A DNA stretch of 64,000 nucleotides from Gnetum montanum (GCA_015680685.1 MNCI01004801.1:115011-179010), one strand, 5' to 3'. Shown: positions 46,463-57,875, numbered from the stretch's first letter. The notes: generated from the sequence alone by a model not told the origin. Numbers and translations are program-made.

Positions 46463-48870
46463 ATTTCAACCATTTCATGGAGTAGGCTTTATGAAATATA
46501 TTCCATCCTTCTTTTTATGAATGTTATATACTATTTTTTGAGGGAGGAGATGTGTGGAATGAGCTTTGTCTATGATTGCAATTGCAATATGCATAACTAG
46601 TTGGATTATTATGAGAATAAATGATATGCATTATTATTGAAAGACACCATAGTCTTTGTATACCAACCAAATGATTTCAAGGGAAAAAAATTCTTTGTTT
46701 GCTTTCAAAAGTTGTGGTCATTTTGAAGATTGATGGATTGTAAAAGAGGCAGCACATTTGAGATCAGATAAGAATTGAGTATACAAACTCACCTTTAAGG
46801 ATGATTACATGTCGCAGACTTTGACAATTCCAAAGCCAATATCACTCAAAGTAGAGGCACAGGCTAGGTTTTTGGACTAAGTATGGGAAAGATTTGATTT
46901 TTATGATTACATCTAATTGTAAAACAAAAGGGAAAAATAGGGAAATCAACTTTGATTAGGGAAGAAATACTTGTAGTGGATGATTGTTTATGTTCTTTCT
47001 TTGATTAATTAAGAGGTGCTACAATTTTTTTACTTTAATTCTTCATCCTTTCATCTTCTTTGGCAAGTTGTGATTGGATTAAAGGGATTCTCATCTTGAA
47101 CAGTAAAAGATGCACTTTTCATTGTAAATGGAGGGTTTTGTGGTAGGATTGGCTTCAAAGATTGCAAAGACTACACACACATTAGTAGCTAAGAAAATCC
47201 ACAAAGAAGCCTCATTGATCCTTGAGTTTCAGGGCAGTTTTTGTGAGTTGCATAAGATATTGGGTGATCTACACTCACATCTCAAAGATATTGATAGAAA
47301 TTGAGGTGGGAAAAGTCCAAATTTTGGCCAAAAAGCTACTATGAGAGCTTGAATCTATAGCATTGGAGGCTCAAGATGTTACTGATCTATGTGTCCTCAA
47401 AAGGATTAGTCCCAAGTGCCTCCTCTTCCCATCCTTCCCATCATACTTCTTATTTTAACGTTTATCTGAGTAGATGCTTTGGTAACCTACAATCTATACG
47501 TGACACTTAGGAAATTGGTGTGTAGATCAAAAACATGAATACAATATTAGACAATACTGGAAAAAAGAGTTGATTAGTGATTTGATGATATTGATCCCAA
47601 TCATGCATTTAAACCTAAGTCTTCTTAGCACTAGAACCTCATGGTTGATTCCTGAGTAGAAGCAAAGGATTTACACATCCACACTTAGATATGATACATT
47701 TGTAGAGGCTAGGATTAGGGTTTGGTTGAAGAATTCTTCCATGGCCTGCACTATCCTACTTGCCTGCAACTTCTCCAAATGTTTCTCTTGTTGTTGATTT
47801 GCCAATTCTTCCTGGTCAGTACTGTTGTAGGTGTGTTGTTGAGGATCTCCCTGTACAAGCTTGAGCATGCTTTCATAGATTAGTAAACATTGATCACATA
47901 GGAATTTAAGGCCTATAATGGATATAAATGGTAATGGAAATTACTCAGAGAGAAAGTTTCCATAGTAGCAATAGTAGGCATCATCAAGGAAGTCATTCGA
48001 CATGTTAAAGATTTGGCCTATGAACACAACCGTCGTGTCATGTATCTTTATCTACAAATAAATAGAGATGAAGATGTCAGTAGAAATGGCTAACAATGGC
48101 ATAGAAAGAAAGTGGAATTTTCCAATATTTTGATTAGGTTTGTTTTTGTTATTTTCGAAACTGTCTCTATTCTTAGCTAGTTTGGTGGGTCCCATTTGCA
48201 ACCCTTGAAAAGAGCAACAGATTTCATTTCAATTTCATATTATGCACATCAATATTTATTATTTTTATTCATTGGATAGTTATCCCTAGGACATTTGGCC
48301 ACTATAGCTTGTATTTCTATGGTGATTGTAACTTCTCATACAAGTTATACCTTCCTATGGTAGTTATAACTAAATCTCCATTATATTTGTAACTCATGTT
48401 AATTTCCATGATGTTGTAATTACCATGAAGACACTTTCCAGCTATGGCTTGAATTTCTTTAATAACTTCCTATAGAAGTTATAGCTTCTTATAGTGGTTA
48501 TGAGTAAATTCCCTAAATATTTGTAACTTACCTTAATCTCTTATGATGATTGTAACTACCCTGAATTCATTATAAAAAGAGCTTCAAGGGTAGAATGAAC
48601 AAGGAAATTAAGGAAAATTAGTGAAAGAAACTTGGAAGAATCATTTAAGATTCCTTGTAAAGCATGGCTTACTAATTGCATCAATTTAGCTACATTGTTT
48701 GAATCCTATGAGTTCTTTTTCTTCCATTTTGTCTTCGTTGCTTGGCTAATGGTTTAGATAGCATCATGCTTGGCATTTAATTTTGGCATTTTCTAGATTA
48801 CTCTTATGGAATTCAAGACTTTTATTTGGTTTCCATATAAGAGCTTATGTTGTCTTTGAAAAGCATCTTA
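46463..48870 (+). mobile_element. LTR-B element fragment, left arm of a large inverted repeat
   Basis: The stretch matches the reverse complement of about 49733-51911 in order: ATTTCAACCATTTCATGGAG (46465), ATTGCAATTGCAATATGCA (46573), an NLR-like coding piece (47.16-47.42 kb), AACCTACAATCTATA (47.48 kb), CTAGGATTAGGGTTTGG (47.71 kb), the TATAAAAAGAGCTTCAAGGG promoter (48.57 kb) and TTGTCTTTGAAAAG (48.85 kb). It carries about 0.55 kb (46612-47155) absent from the right arm. The similarity is visible by eye but many changes and indels separate the arms. Confidence 0.8.
47128..47420 (+). pseudogene. NLR N-terminal-like coding fragment (left arm)
   Basis: From the ATG at 47128 the frame reads MEGFVVGLASKIAKTTHTLV, AKKIHKEASLILEFQGSFCE, LHKILGDLHSHLKDIDRN, then a stop. 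In another frame it continues ELESIALEAQDVTDLC. The pattern of an amphipathic helix, 'F..SF..L...L..L...LKDIDR' and a following 'ELE..A.EAQDV' resembles the coiled-coil or RPW8-type N-terminal domain of plant NLR immune receptors. No NB-ARC domain follows. The resemblance is from pattern only; it may be an unrelated retrotransposon ORF. Confidence 0.3.
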
Positions 48871-48950
48871 AGCAACTATTGACAACCATTTGGGACTACC
48901 AAATCTCACAATTGGGATCACTTGAAATGAAGGTGTTCCTTCAAACTTGG
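48100..48950 (+). repeat. Partial LTR-B, plus orientation
   Basis: The U3 holds repeated near-palindromes around GTTATAAC (GGTAGTTATAACTA, AGAAGTTATAGC). The TATA box is at 48571-48577 and the leader GCATGGCTTAC...GTTTAGATAGCATCATGC is shared with 49.7-49.95 kb (reverse) and 63.1-63.2 kb. The 3' part is missing; it stops at a junction near 48950 that carries a hairpin (CCTTGCTGGTGT / ACACCAAGG, 48960-48984). Confidence 0.7.
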
Positions 48951-48997
48951 ATTTAGGTCCTTGCTGGTGTCTGACAACACCAAGGCCCAAATACCTC

Positions 48998-50340
48998 CAA
49001 ATAAACTCAATGGTTATAAAGCAAACTAAGCATAAATGTGTATTTGTTGTTATGAATGTTGAAATGGTTAGGTTTGTGTATGAAACTATAATTAGCTATT
49101 ATAAAAGAAATTCAGCTAACTTTGTTAAATATTGTAAGTCATTAAAGATTTCTATTTTGTCAAGTCACTTAATCTATATAGTCCCTATAGTATGTTGCCT
49201 AACACAAATAAAATTTCCCAAAAATGCTTAAGCACAATTCTGCCAAAATCTACTCCTAATTTTCCCCAGAGAGAAATATTCATAAGAAAACTAGAAATAT
49301 AGCAAGATTCAATGGAATTTAAAAGAAATAAGAATGGAAAGTAGATTTGTGTGTAACCTCAAATATTTATGCAAGATAAATTAAACATGATGAAACACTT
49401 CGCAATAAAGTTATTCCAATTCAATCTAAGTATTACAAATTTTCTAAACCCTCTAAGCTCAACAAGCAATTTCACAAAAGAAAATTTTATTAAACTACCA
49501 AAAGACTTGGTAAATAACAAAATACAAGCTTTTATTTGGTTAGTTAATAGTAGTCAAGAATTGCAAACAACAGAGCTAGCAAAAAACATTTGACAATTTC
49601 AAGATTAAAATATCAAGGTAATAAACTTCTAAAAAAAATGACGTTATTTCAAGTTAGTCCAAAGTTCAAATATTTTTCTAGACCCTCTAGACTCAAATAG
49701 GTAATTTTATAAAGACATTACTATTAAAGTACTCAAGACTCTTTTCAAAGACAACATATATGGTAACCAAATAAAAGTCTAGAATTATGAAAAATAGAGC
49801 TATAAGAGCAATATAAAAAATTCCAAAATTAAATGCCAAGCACAATACTATCTAAACCATTAGCTAAGAAAGTAAGACAAAATGAGAAGAAAAGAATTCA
49901 CAAGATTAAAATAAAGTAGCTAAATTGATGCCTTTAGCAAGCCATGCTTTACAATCTTCAATATATTTATTCTTTGTTCTTTCTCCAAAATTTCCCCTAA
50001 TTGCCTCCTTCATTCTACTGTTAAAGCTCTTTTTATAATGACTTTAGGGTAGTTACAATTACCATAAGAAATAATTTCTATAGGAAGTTATTAGATAAAT
50101 TAAAGACATAGTTGGCAAGTGTTTTCTTGATAATTACAACATCATGAAAATTAAAATGAGTTATAAATATCATGGAGATTTAGTTATAACTACCATAGGA
50201 AGTTATAACTTCTATGGAAAGTTACAATCAACATAGAAATACAAGCTTTAGTGGCCAAATGTCTTGGGGCTAGCTATTCCATGAATAGCATAATATGAAA
50301 TTGAAATGTAAGCTACTACTCTTTTCAGGGTTGCAAATAG
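48998..50340 (-). repeat. LTR-B, minus orientation (3' LTR of the right element)
   Basis: Read on the minus strand it has the U3 with GTTATAAC repeats (50.15-50.25 kb), the TATA box at about 50031-50037 (TTATAAAAAGAGC), the leader, and an end portion shared with 54466-54665 and 63.72-64.0 kb (TCCCCAGAGAG, AATTTTATTTGT, GGCAAAGTT.GCTGAAT). The edges are approximate because no duplication was found. Confidence 0.7.
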
Positions 50341-51566
50341 GACCCATGAAACTGGCTAACAATAGAGATGATTCCAAAAACAGAAAAAACAAACCTATGT
50401 AACATATTAAAAAATTCCACTTTCTATGCCATTGCTAGCCATTACTACTAACATCTTCATCTCTATCTATTTATAGATAAAGACACATGACACAATGGTT
50501 GTGTTCTTAGGCCAAATCTTTAACATGCTAAATGGCTTTCCCGATGATGCCTACTACTGCTACTATGAACACTTTCTCTCAAGTAGTTCCCACTACCATT
50601 TACATCCATTCTAGTCTAGAAATTCCTATGCAATCAATTTTCACCAATCTACAACAACATGCTTAGGCTTGTACAAGGAGATCCTCAATAGCATGCCTAC
50701 AACGACAATGACTAAGTTTAAGCACCAATGCAACAACATGAGAAACATCTAGAGAGGTTGTATGTGAGAAGGATGTGGTAGAGAAAAGTCTAGGACATGG
50801 AACCATTCTTCAACCAAACCCTAATCCTAGCCTATACAAATGGATCAGATCCAAGCACAGACACAAAAATCCTTTGCATCTACACAGGAATTGGCCACAA
50901 GGTTCTAGCATTGAGAAGAATCAAGTTTAAATGCATGACTGGAATCAATATTATCAAATCACTATTGTTATTCCATGAGGAAGAAGATGTTTAAAAAAGA
51001 GGTCTCTACTATGCTCATTAGATAATAGTAGTATCTAATGAACATGCATCCAAATCTGTGATGGCATCTCATGATTTCCTATAGATACCGACATAGTGCA
51101 CAAATCATGCTCAGGCAACCCAAAAAATCTTACTTTTTCCATTACATTTTGACAATAAGCTTGCTCATTCCCCTGAACTTGATGATTGAAATACATGTTG
51201 TAGGAGATGTGTTATCTTTTAGGAATGACATTCATAGTTGTATCTTCTTGGTAGATAATCTTTACCCTTCTCAACCAAGGTTTGAGGTTGGAAGAGGATG
51301 AAGTAGTACTGGCTTAGAGTGTAAATGATGTCATAACTGATCACACTCTTTTCTCAATATTTCCTAATATTTTATTCATGTTTTTAATCTACATACCAAT
51401 TTCATAAGTGCCACATATAGATTGTAGGTTACCAAAGCATCTACTCAGAGAAATGTTAAAAGTTCAATGGGAATGATGGGAAGAGGAGGCACTTGAGACT
51501 AATCCTTTTGATAACACATAAATCAATAACATCTTGACCCTCCAATGCTATAGATTCAATATCTCT

Positions 51567-51803
51567 TCATAGCTTTTTGTCCAAGAATTTGGACTCTTTC
51601 CCACCTTGATTTATGTCAATATTTCTAAGACATAAGTGCAAATCATATAGTCTCTTATGCAACTCATGAAAACTACCCTCAAACTCAAGGATCAATGAGG
51701 TTTTTTGGCAGATTTTCTTGGCTACTGATGTGACTGTAGCCCTTGCAATCTCATCTATTCTCATAATAACCCAACTAGTTGTGCATATTGCAATTGCAAT
51801 CAT
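51567..51803 (-). pseudogene. NLR N-terminal-like coding fragment (right arm)
   Basis: The 78-codon frame reads VTSVAKKICQKTSLILEFEG, SFHELHKRLYDLHLCLRNID, INQGGKESKFLDKKL. It is the counterpart of 47.16-47.42 kb. Its N-terminus differs (MIAIAICTTSWVIMRIDEIA) because the 0.55 kb that holds the start of the left-arm copy is absent here. Same caution as for the left-arm copy. Confidence 0.3.
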
Positions 51804-52141
51804 AGAAAAATCTTGTTCCTTGTCTCTCTTTGCTCAAAAAATAGTGTATAGCATTCATAGAAAGAAGGACGGAATATATTTCATAAAGCCTACTCCATGA
51901 AATGGTTGAAATTCACAAACATTTATTTTCCTTCTTAAAATGCTTTTATGCAAGTGCCATTCTAAACTAAAACATAATAGTTGAAGTTAACTATATTGAA
52001 GGCCTTTTATTGAACATTTATAGTGGAAAATGATAAATATTTTTGAAGGAAAATCACCATCGAAATTAATTTTTAGTGGTATAAAAACCTCATTCCTAAG
52101 AAACAAAAATGAAAACTTTACAAGTGAAGCCATAACATAAG

Positions 52142-52504
52142 CTACTTAGCAAAAGGGAAGGGAGTGGTCGAAGTGACCCTCTTAGGAATCCTCTCTTCTT
52201 GGATTCTATTATACTTAATTTTTGATGTAATCCAATCTTTCTTCTCTTCCTCTTGTTTTATCAATACTTCCACTTCTTTAGCCCCCACATTATCCTTTGT
52301 AGCATTATTTCTAAAATCTATCTCATTCCATTTTCCAAATTTTGTTTTAATTCGAATAGTCAAAGTTTCATATTTGGCCTTGTTTTTAATGAAGGAAAAG
52401 ATAGAGGAACTACCTTGAAAGTTTTTGGAGAATCATCATTTACTAAAAATACTCCAGTTCTTGTACCTTTAGAATTATAAGAACCATCAAAGTATAATTT
52501 TCAC
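52142..52504 (-). pseudogene. RNase H-like domain without RT
   Basis: The minus strand reads KLYFDGSYNSKGTRTGVFLV, the first strand-turn-strand and first catalytic Asp of plant-type (archaeal-like) RNase H. Then come LTIRIKTKFGKWNEIDFR, where the catalytic Glu helix and GDSQLV strand would be, and a Lys/Glu-rich tail. The Glu/Asp part is decayed. Only about 320 bp of linker (with LLLSRSWSRN, a post-protease motif) separates it from the protease, so the RT is absent, not merely unreadable. Confidence 0.6.
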
Positions 52505-52840
52505 TCACTCTCATCTTGAGATTTCTCTTTTTCCAAGTTATAAACTTCTTGGAGTGTTAAAATTTTGGATTCAAAAGCTTTTATTTTGAAAAATTTATTT
52601 TTTCCATTTGAAGTAATGTTTTCATTCATCATAGGTTCACTATATATGTATATTTTGATTTCGTTCCCTTTCCAAGATAGCCACATATGTGAATAATCTA
52701 TTGATATGTAACCTTAAGAAATTTCTACTCCAACTTCTACTCAGTAAAAGACTATGTGAATCCTAGATATCTATTACTTGAATAGTTATTCTAATTTTTA
52801 TATGAGGTTCAAAAGTGATTTCTAATAGAACATTGGGTAG

Positions 52841-53080
52841 CTAACCCACAATCTTTACTTTACTTTTGTCTACTTGAACAATCTTTTTATCATATTTTTC
52901 AAGAGTGAAACCAAGTTTTTTGCATTTAGACAATGGAATGATGGTAGATGTAGCTCCAAAATCAACCAAATAGTTGTGAAAGTATTTGTCCTTTAACTTC
53001 ATTGTTAAAAGAAAATGAGGAGCTTTTTTATCAAGAGTACAATCATAGCTAGTTTTTGTTGTCTTATTAATGTTAGACAC
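52841..53080 (-). pseudogene. Aspartic protease of the LTR-B element
   Basis: The 79-codon frame shows LLTMKLKDKYFHNYLVDFGA, TSTIIPLSKCKKLGF. It is the retropepsin active site with D-F-G in place of D-S/T-G. The rest of the domain continues with stops to about 52700 (LPNVLLEITFEPHIKIRITI, IDI, LLLSRSWS). Confidence 0.7.
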
Positions 53081-53387
53081 ATAGCTTAACTTGGACTCCT
53101 CAACTCTTCTTTTACCTTTAATAAGCTCTAAAACTTCTCTTTTCTAATCTCCTATCTGTAATAATTGATAAATACCAACATTGGTCTTGACATGTTTAAG
53201 ATCCTCAATTAGATTATATTTTCCATATCCATTAAAGCCTAATTTCCTCATCCATTTATTAAAGTTTGATTTTGATTACTTTGCTCTACTTGATCTTCTT
53301 TACTTTTATTTTTCTCTCTTCCGCTTGCTTCAAAAACTTTCCTCTTAGTGGATGGATCAGAAATGATGTTTGAAGGCCTAGAAGTAG

Positions 53388-54443
53388 TTAATCTTTCTTT
53401 TGATCATAGATTATATTCATTTTCTTCATTGTTTTTAACCTTTCATCTAATGATATATCCTCTTTAGAACTTGATAGAGAAGAGGTATCACTAGATCCAT
53501 TGTTATAAGATTTGCTTGCATAATGAACACTAGATAGCTCATTATCAAATTTGATATCAAGAAAGTTGGACATAGCAACATCACTTTCACACTCATCATC
53601 TATTAACTTAGTGTGTTGATGTTTATATTTTCTATTTTTCTCTTCTTCCCCGATTTTAACTTTTGCCAAAGCTTTTTCTAGTTTCACTACTTTATTGGAC
53701 AAGTGTCTCATTAGCTGTTCCTTTTCAGATTCTCTACATTCTAAATCTTGCTTTGTCTTAATATGAGATGGTCTTAATAATGCTTTAAGTTGGGAAAAAA
53801 TTTGCTCTAGGGTTCTAATTTTCTCTTCCAATTTTTTAGTTATGATAATTTCTTTATTATTCAAGTTTAGCTATTTTTCTAATTGTATAACTTCACTAAA
53901 GTAATCATTAAATGTTAGCAAGCTTGGAGTTCTTATTAAGTAGATTGAAATATTAGGATTCACATTCTTAAGATAAGTGTCTGTAAGAACTTCATATGAT
54001 GGTCTATATAGTCTTTGAAAGAGCTCACAAATTCTTTGAAATTTAATGTTGAAATCTCTAATTGATTCTTTAACTCCTTGTTTATCTTGTACGAGCCCAC
54101 AACATAGTTGTTGTTGATCTAATTGATTGCCAATAGGGGCCAAGAAAACTCTTTTCATATCATCGAAACTTGTGATACTATTGCTTGGCAAGTTTGAATA
54201 CCAAATTTGAGCCATATCCTTTAAATTTTCTACAAACAATTTACAAGCTTGGTCTTGGTGTTGAGTATTTGCATGAGCTAAAGCTAACTCAAAAAAGAAA
54301 AGGTATTCTTCAACCAAGTAAGCTTTTCTAGGAATAAAAGCCTCAAGAAAATATTTGTAAACTACTTTAGGAATATCATTTTAATTTTGAGACCCTAATG
54401 GTGTAACTCTTTGCCAAGAATTCACTAGTTTTGGATTCACCAT
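53388..54443 (-). pseudogene. Gag of the LTR-B element
   Basis: The start ATG is at 54443 (MVNPKLVNSWQRVTPLGSQN), with one stop, then 148 open codons (54317-53871) with the Retrotrans_gag core ACKLFVENLKDMAQIWYSNL, SFDDMKRVFLAPIGNQ, ESIRDFNIKFQRICELF. After another stop come 158 open codons (53864-53388), a coiled coil (KKLEEKIRTLEQIFSQLKAL, LSNKVVKLEKALAKVKIGEE) and an acidic/Ser-rich end. Only two stops interrupt roughly 350 codons. Confidence 0.8.
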
Positions 54444-54465
54444 TTTACTAAAATTCCCTTTGATT

Positions 54466-54665
54466 ATAGAGTGAACTAAGTGTAAATGTGTATTTACTGT
54501 TATAAATGTTGTAATGGTTGGGTTTGTGTATGAAGCTGTAATTGGCTATTATAAAATAAATTTAGCTAACCTTATTAAATACTATGAGTCATTAAATATT
54601 CCTCTTTCGTCAAGTCACTTAGTCTATATAGCCCCTATAGTACATTGCATGAAACAAATAAAATT
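54466..54665 (-). repeat. Truncated 5' LTR-B end
   Basis: About 200 bp match 48998-49217 (CATAAATGTGTATTT...GTAATGG, TTTGTGTATGAA, AGTCACTTA.TCTATATAG.CCCTATAGTA). It lies immediately upstream of gag on the minus strand, as the end of a 5' LTR should. The rest of the LTR is missing at 54670, where the next ORF tract begins. Confidence 0.75.
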
Positions 54666-54689
54666 ACATCTATTACTCCTGCTACATCT

Positions 54690-56006
54690 TGATTTTGCAT
54701 TACCATCATTGTGGCTCCTTCTTCTATTTCTAATGTCACTTGAAAGAATGTAGCATTCCAAGATATCTATTATATCTAGTCCTCATCCTCTCCTACCTGT
54801 AATGAGATTTTATTACTTCCTATTGTTACAACATGTTTGTTTTAATTTTCTCGCATCCTATACATGCTTCAAACCTCTCTACTTCTCCATCTTATTATTT
54901 TTGTCTATTTTTTACAAATGGCTCATAGAGGATTGGTAATCTTACTATGCCAGTGGAGTGCTTGGCCCTAGTTTATTAAGATTTGATGTTGACCCATTTG
55001 ATGTCACTTCCTCTATTCTTGTGATTGAAACATTTCTTGTTGGTGTAGACATAGTTACTCCTTCATTGCCTATTGGATTTTGCACTTGATTCATTTTGGG
55101 TGGCACTAGTTTTAATGTTTTTGCATATGAAGCATTTTGAGCTTTGCGAAGAACATCATTTATAGAGCCTAGAATTCCTACTTGTTGGCACAGTCTTCTG
55201 ATAAGACTAGGGAATCATAACATGAGTTTCCTTGCCTTCTTTTCTTTAAACCTCCTCTAGATTTTCAAAAATAATTAATGAGACATATTAGCCTAGAATT
55301 TTCCCATGAGGATGGCACTTCATCTAGTATCATAGGTGGAAATGATATTCAATCCTTTTGTTTGGAAGATATGGTAGGTTGCAATCTTGAAATAGATCTT
55401 CTCTACAATGGATAACCCACTATATTCCTTCTCACTTGTTCCATAGGCCCATTGTAGCCATAACTTATTTGCCTCTATGTCAAACCTTATGGAGATTTAA
55501 GTTATGTCGTTTCTAACATTTTGGAGATTTAGTGCCTTAACTATTGATTTAATAGAGTATGACACTATGATTCCTTCTATCTCTACTATGGCATCATCTT
55601 GTTTGTCCTTCCAAAATTGATATACTTTCCTCAAATAACATTCATCATGACATAAGAGTGTAGGTCAAAGAGGAAAGACTTGGATTTTCTCTCAAACATT
55701 AGTAGGGGTAAAATCCATGAATGGTCTAAAGTTTAGTCCCACTATGATAGTGGACATGATAGACTTGTCTTGGATGGCTTGGAGACATTCATTCAACAAC
55801 GTGAGATGCTATCCTTGCTCTTAAGTAGGTGGTGCCTCAACTTCTATTTACATGGATTATCCTATCATAGCTATTAGTTATTGGATGCTATAAGATTGGG
55901 CCTCTTACCCAATAGGTGGAATTTTTTCTTCAACTTGTTCTCTTCCTCTTAGTCTTTTACCCCTTTATTGTGAGGTTCCTTTAGTTACAAGTCTTTTAGG
56001 AATCAT
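54690..56006 (-). pseudogene. Degenerate ORF of the plant-transposon-protein type, minus strand
   Basis: The frame starts at the ATG at 56006 with a basic N-terminus (MIPKRLVTKGTSQ, then RGKRLRGREQVEEKIPP) typical of such ORFs. It continues CHDECYLRKVYQFWKDKQDD, VSYSIKSIVKALNLQNVRND, FDIEANKLWLQWAYGTSEKE, YSGLSIVEKIYFKIATYHIF, and ends the domain with LMLRFPSLIRRLCQQVGILG. About fifteen stops interrupt roughly 430 codons. The order equals that of 33.8-34.9 kb. It resembles the 'putative plant transposon protein' domain; its role in the element is unknown. Confidence 0.55.
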
Positions 56007-56049
56007 TTGCAATCATAAATAATTCATTAAAAATTACCCAAATATTTGA

Positions 56050-57875
56050 AATAAGTTCCCAACAGTTCATAATCCTTTCTCAAGTTCTTGGGTTTGATCA
56101 AGATCAATCCTTATTATTAATTTTTAACTCATTAAGATTGAAAATTTAGATAAAACTTGAAAGAAACCCTTAATTTTTGTATCTCCTAATGGTGTACAAA
56201 CAAGTATGTTCTTTATGACCTCTCATAATTGCTAATCTCTTGTTAAAATTTTTTTGAATGATCATTTGGTAAGAATTATTAAGTTTATTACCCCTTGTTA
56301 GCTTAAAATATGATTATTTATTATTATTCTTTTTGAAAGAAAAATTGAAAATGGTTAACTCCTTGCACATATATATAGGATTTTATATAAGATACATCGT
56401 AGATATGACATCATTGATGTAATGTTATTAAGGCTCATACATCATACCTACAATATCACCTTGAAAATTTCAATATTTTGAGCAATTTTTGATGAAAAAA
56501 ATTGAGTGAAATGGATAGTCTAGAAGGTATAAAGATGGTCTAAAAAGTTCTTGATCATAGGTGATGCTTAGAATGTAAGAATTTTTCATCAAAAGTATGT
56601 GAAAAAAGGAATGTGGATAAGGTCAGTTAATTAATTTTGTAGGATATGGTTGGTAAATATTGTCAAATGTATGATTAAAGATGAGTATGTAGGAAAGTAA
56701 AAATGATTTCTTAAGTGTTCTAGAGGCACAAGATTATGTAGAATTTATCCTCAAGTATGAAGTAGCCAGAGCACAAATATCGGTTGAATATTCAGACTCC
56801 TTATGGAATTTGTGCATCCCTTTGTTTTTCTTCTAGAAAATTTTGAGGCCATTCTTGACTCAACAAGAAAGAAGATCCAATCTCACAACCACTACTATAT
56901 CAGTAGATTCTCTTCTTTGGGTATTGTTTATTTTTTTTGTTCTAGCAAGTGAGTGATTGGAATATAGGTATCTTAGCTAAGGCTAAATGTGATGATGTAG
57001 CCTCTGTGTCTGTGTTCATGCCCTCCATGTATGCAAGTCATGCTTTTCACCCTTTCCTTCTATATTTGGATCTTAGTAATAACAATATCAAAGGTTGAAA
57101 ATTGAATTAGATATTTCTAAAGGCTTCATGAATTGGAAGTGGCACCTCACATGAAACAAAATTTGAAATGGTAGCTGAAAACAAAGTTAGATTATGAAGG
57201 CAAAGTTAGACACCAAAAAATGGAAAAAAGAAAGAAATCAGAGGTAGACTTCAAAGAGAGTAGTGAAACATCACACTTTAGCCTGTTGCCCTTGTTGTGG
57301 TTTTCCTTATGAAGTTGAAAAAATAAAGAAAAAAAAAAGAAAGCCAAGCCACTAACATAGAAAATTTACCATTTTTATAATGGCACTAACAAGAAACCCT
57401 GATAAATCTAGGCCACTTTCTCTAGACTCTTCATCAAGGATTTTAGTATATGAACATGGATTTAAATGGAACAATGAAAACATAAATCTAGGCTAGGCTA
57501 GAAAAGGTTTTGGCACTACCTTAAAAACTTTATATGGCAAGGAAAACTACAATAGCAAACTTCTACATCCTTAAATATTTGGAGATGTATGTTTTTCTAA
57601 TTCTCATGTTCAATGGCCGAGCACCAAAGCACTTGAAATGGGATTTTAGTGTCACTTGATTCTATTGCAAAGCCATGGTCTTTGATAATTAATATTGGTT
57701 GCACATGGTTTTGAGCTAGCTACAACTATGCTCAAGGTTGTGAGTGAATGTCATGTAGTTAAAACTAAAAGCCATGCTATAGTATAAAACAATGCATGTG
57801 ACCAATAAAATAGATCATAGCAATTTCACTACTTTAAATATTAGTTATGCCATGATCCACAAATCATAACATGTG
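56050..57875 (-). other. Probable 5' LTR/upstream region of the 54.7-56.0 kb ORF
   Basis: On the minus strand a TATA-rich segment (TTATATAAAATCCTATATAT, about 56362-56392) lies 360 bp before the ORF start. Upstream of it are GATATTG- and TCATATC-type words similar to the U3 of the Athila-like LTRs. No LTR edge, primer site or second copy was found. The remainder, to 57.87 kb, has no recognisable gene. Confidence 0.35.

Larger units (their letters stand above)
48998..54665 (-). mobile_element. LTR-B element, right copy: gag, protease, RNase H, no RT
   Basis: On the minus strand it holds a truncated 5' LTR (54665-54466), gag (54443-53388), protease (53080-52841), an RNase H-like domain (52504-52142), the NLR-like piece, and the 3' LTR (50340-48998). 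There is no reverse transcriptase or integrase. Its reading frames are less damaged than those of the Athila and H elements, suggesting a younger insertion. Confidence 0.7.
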
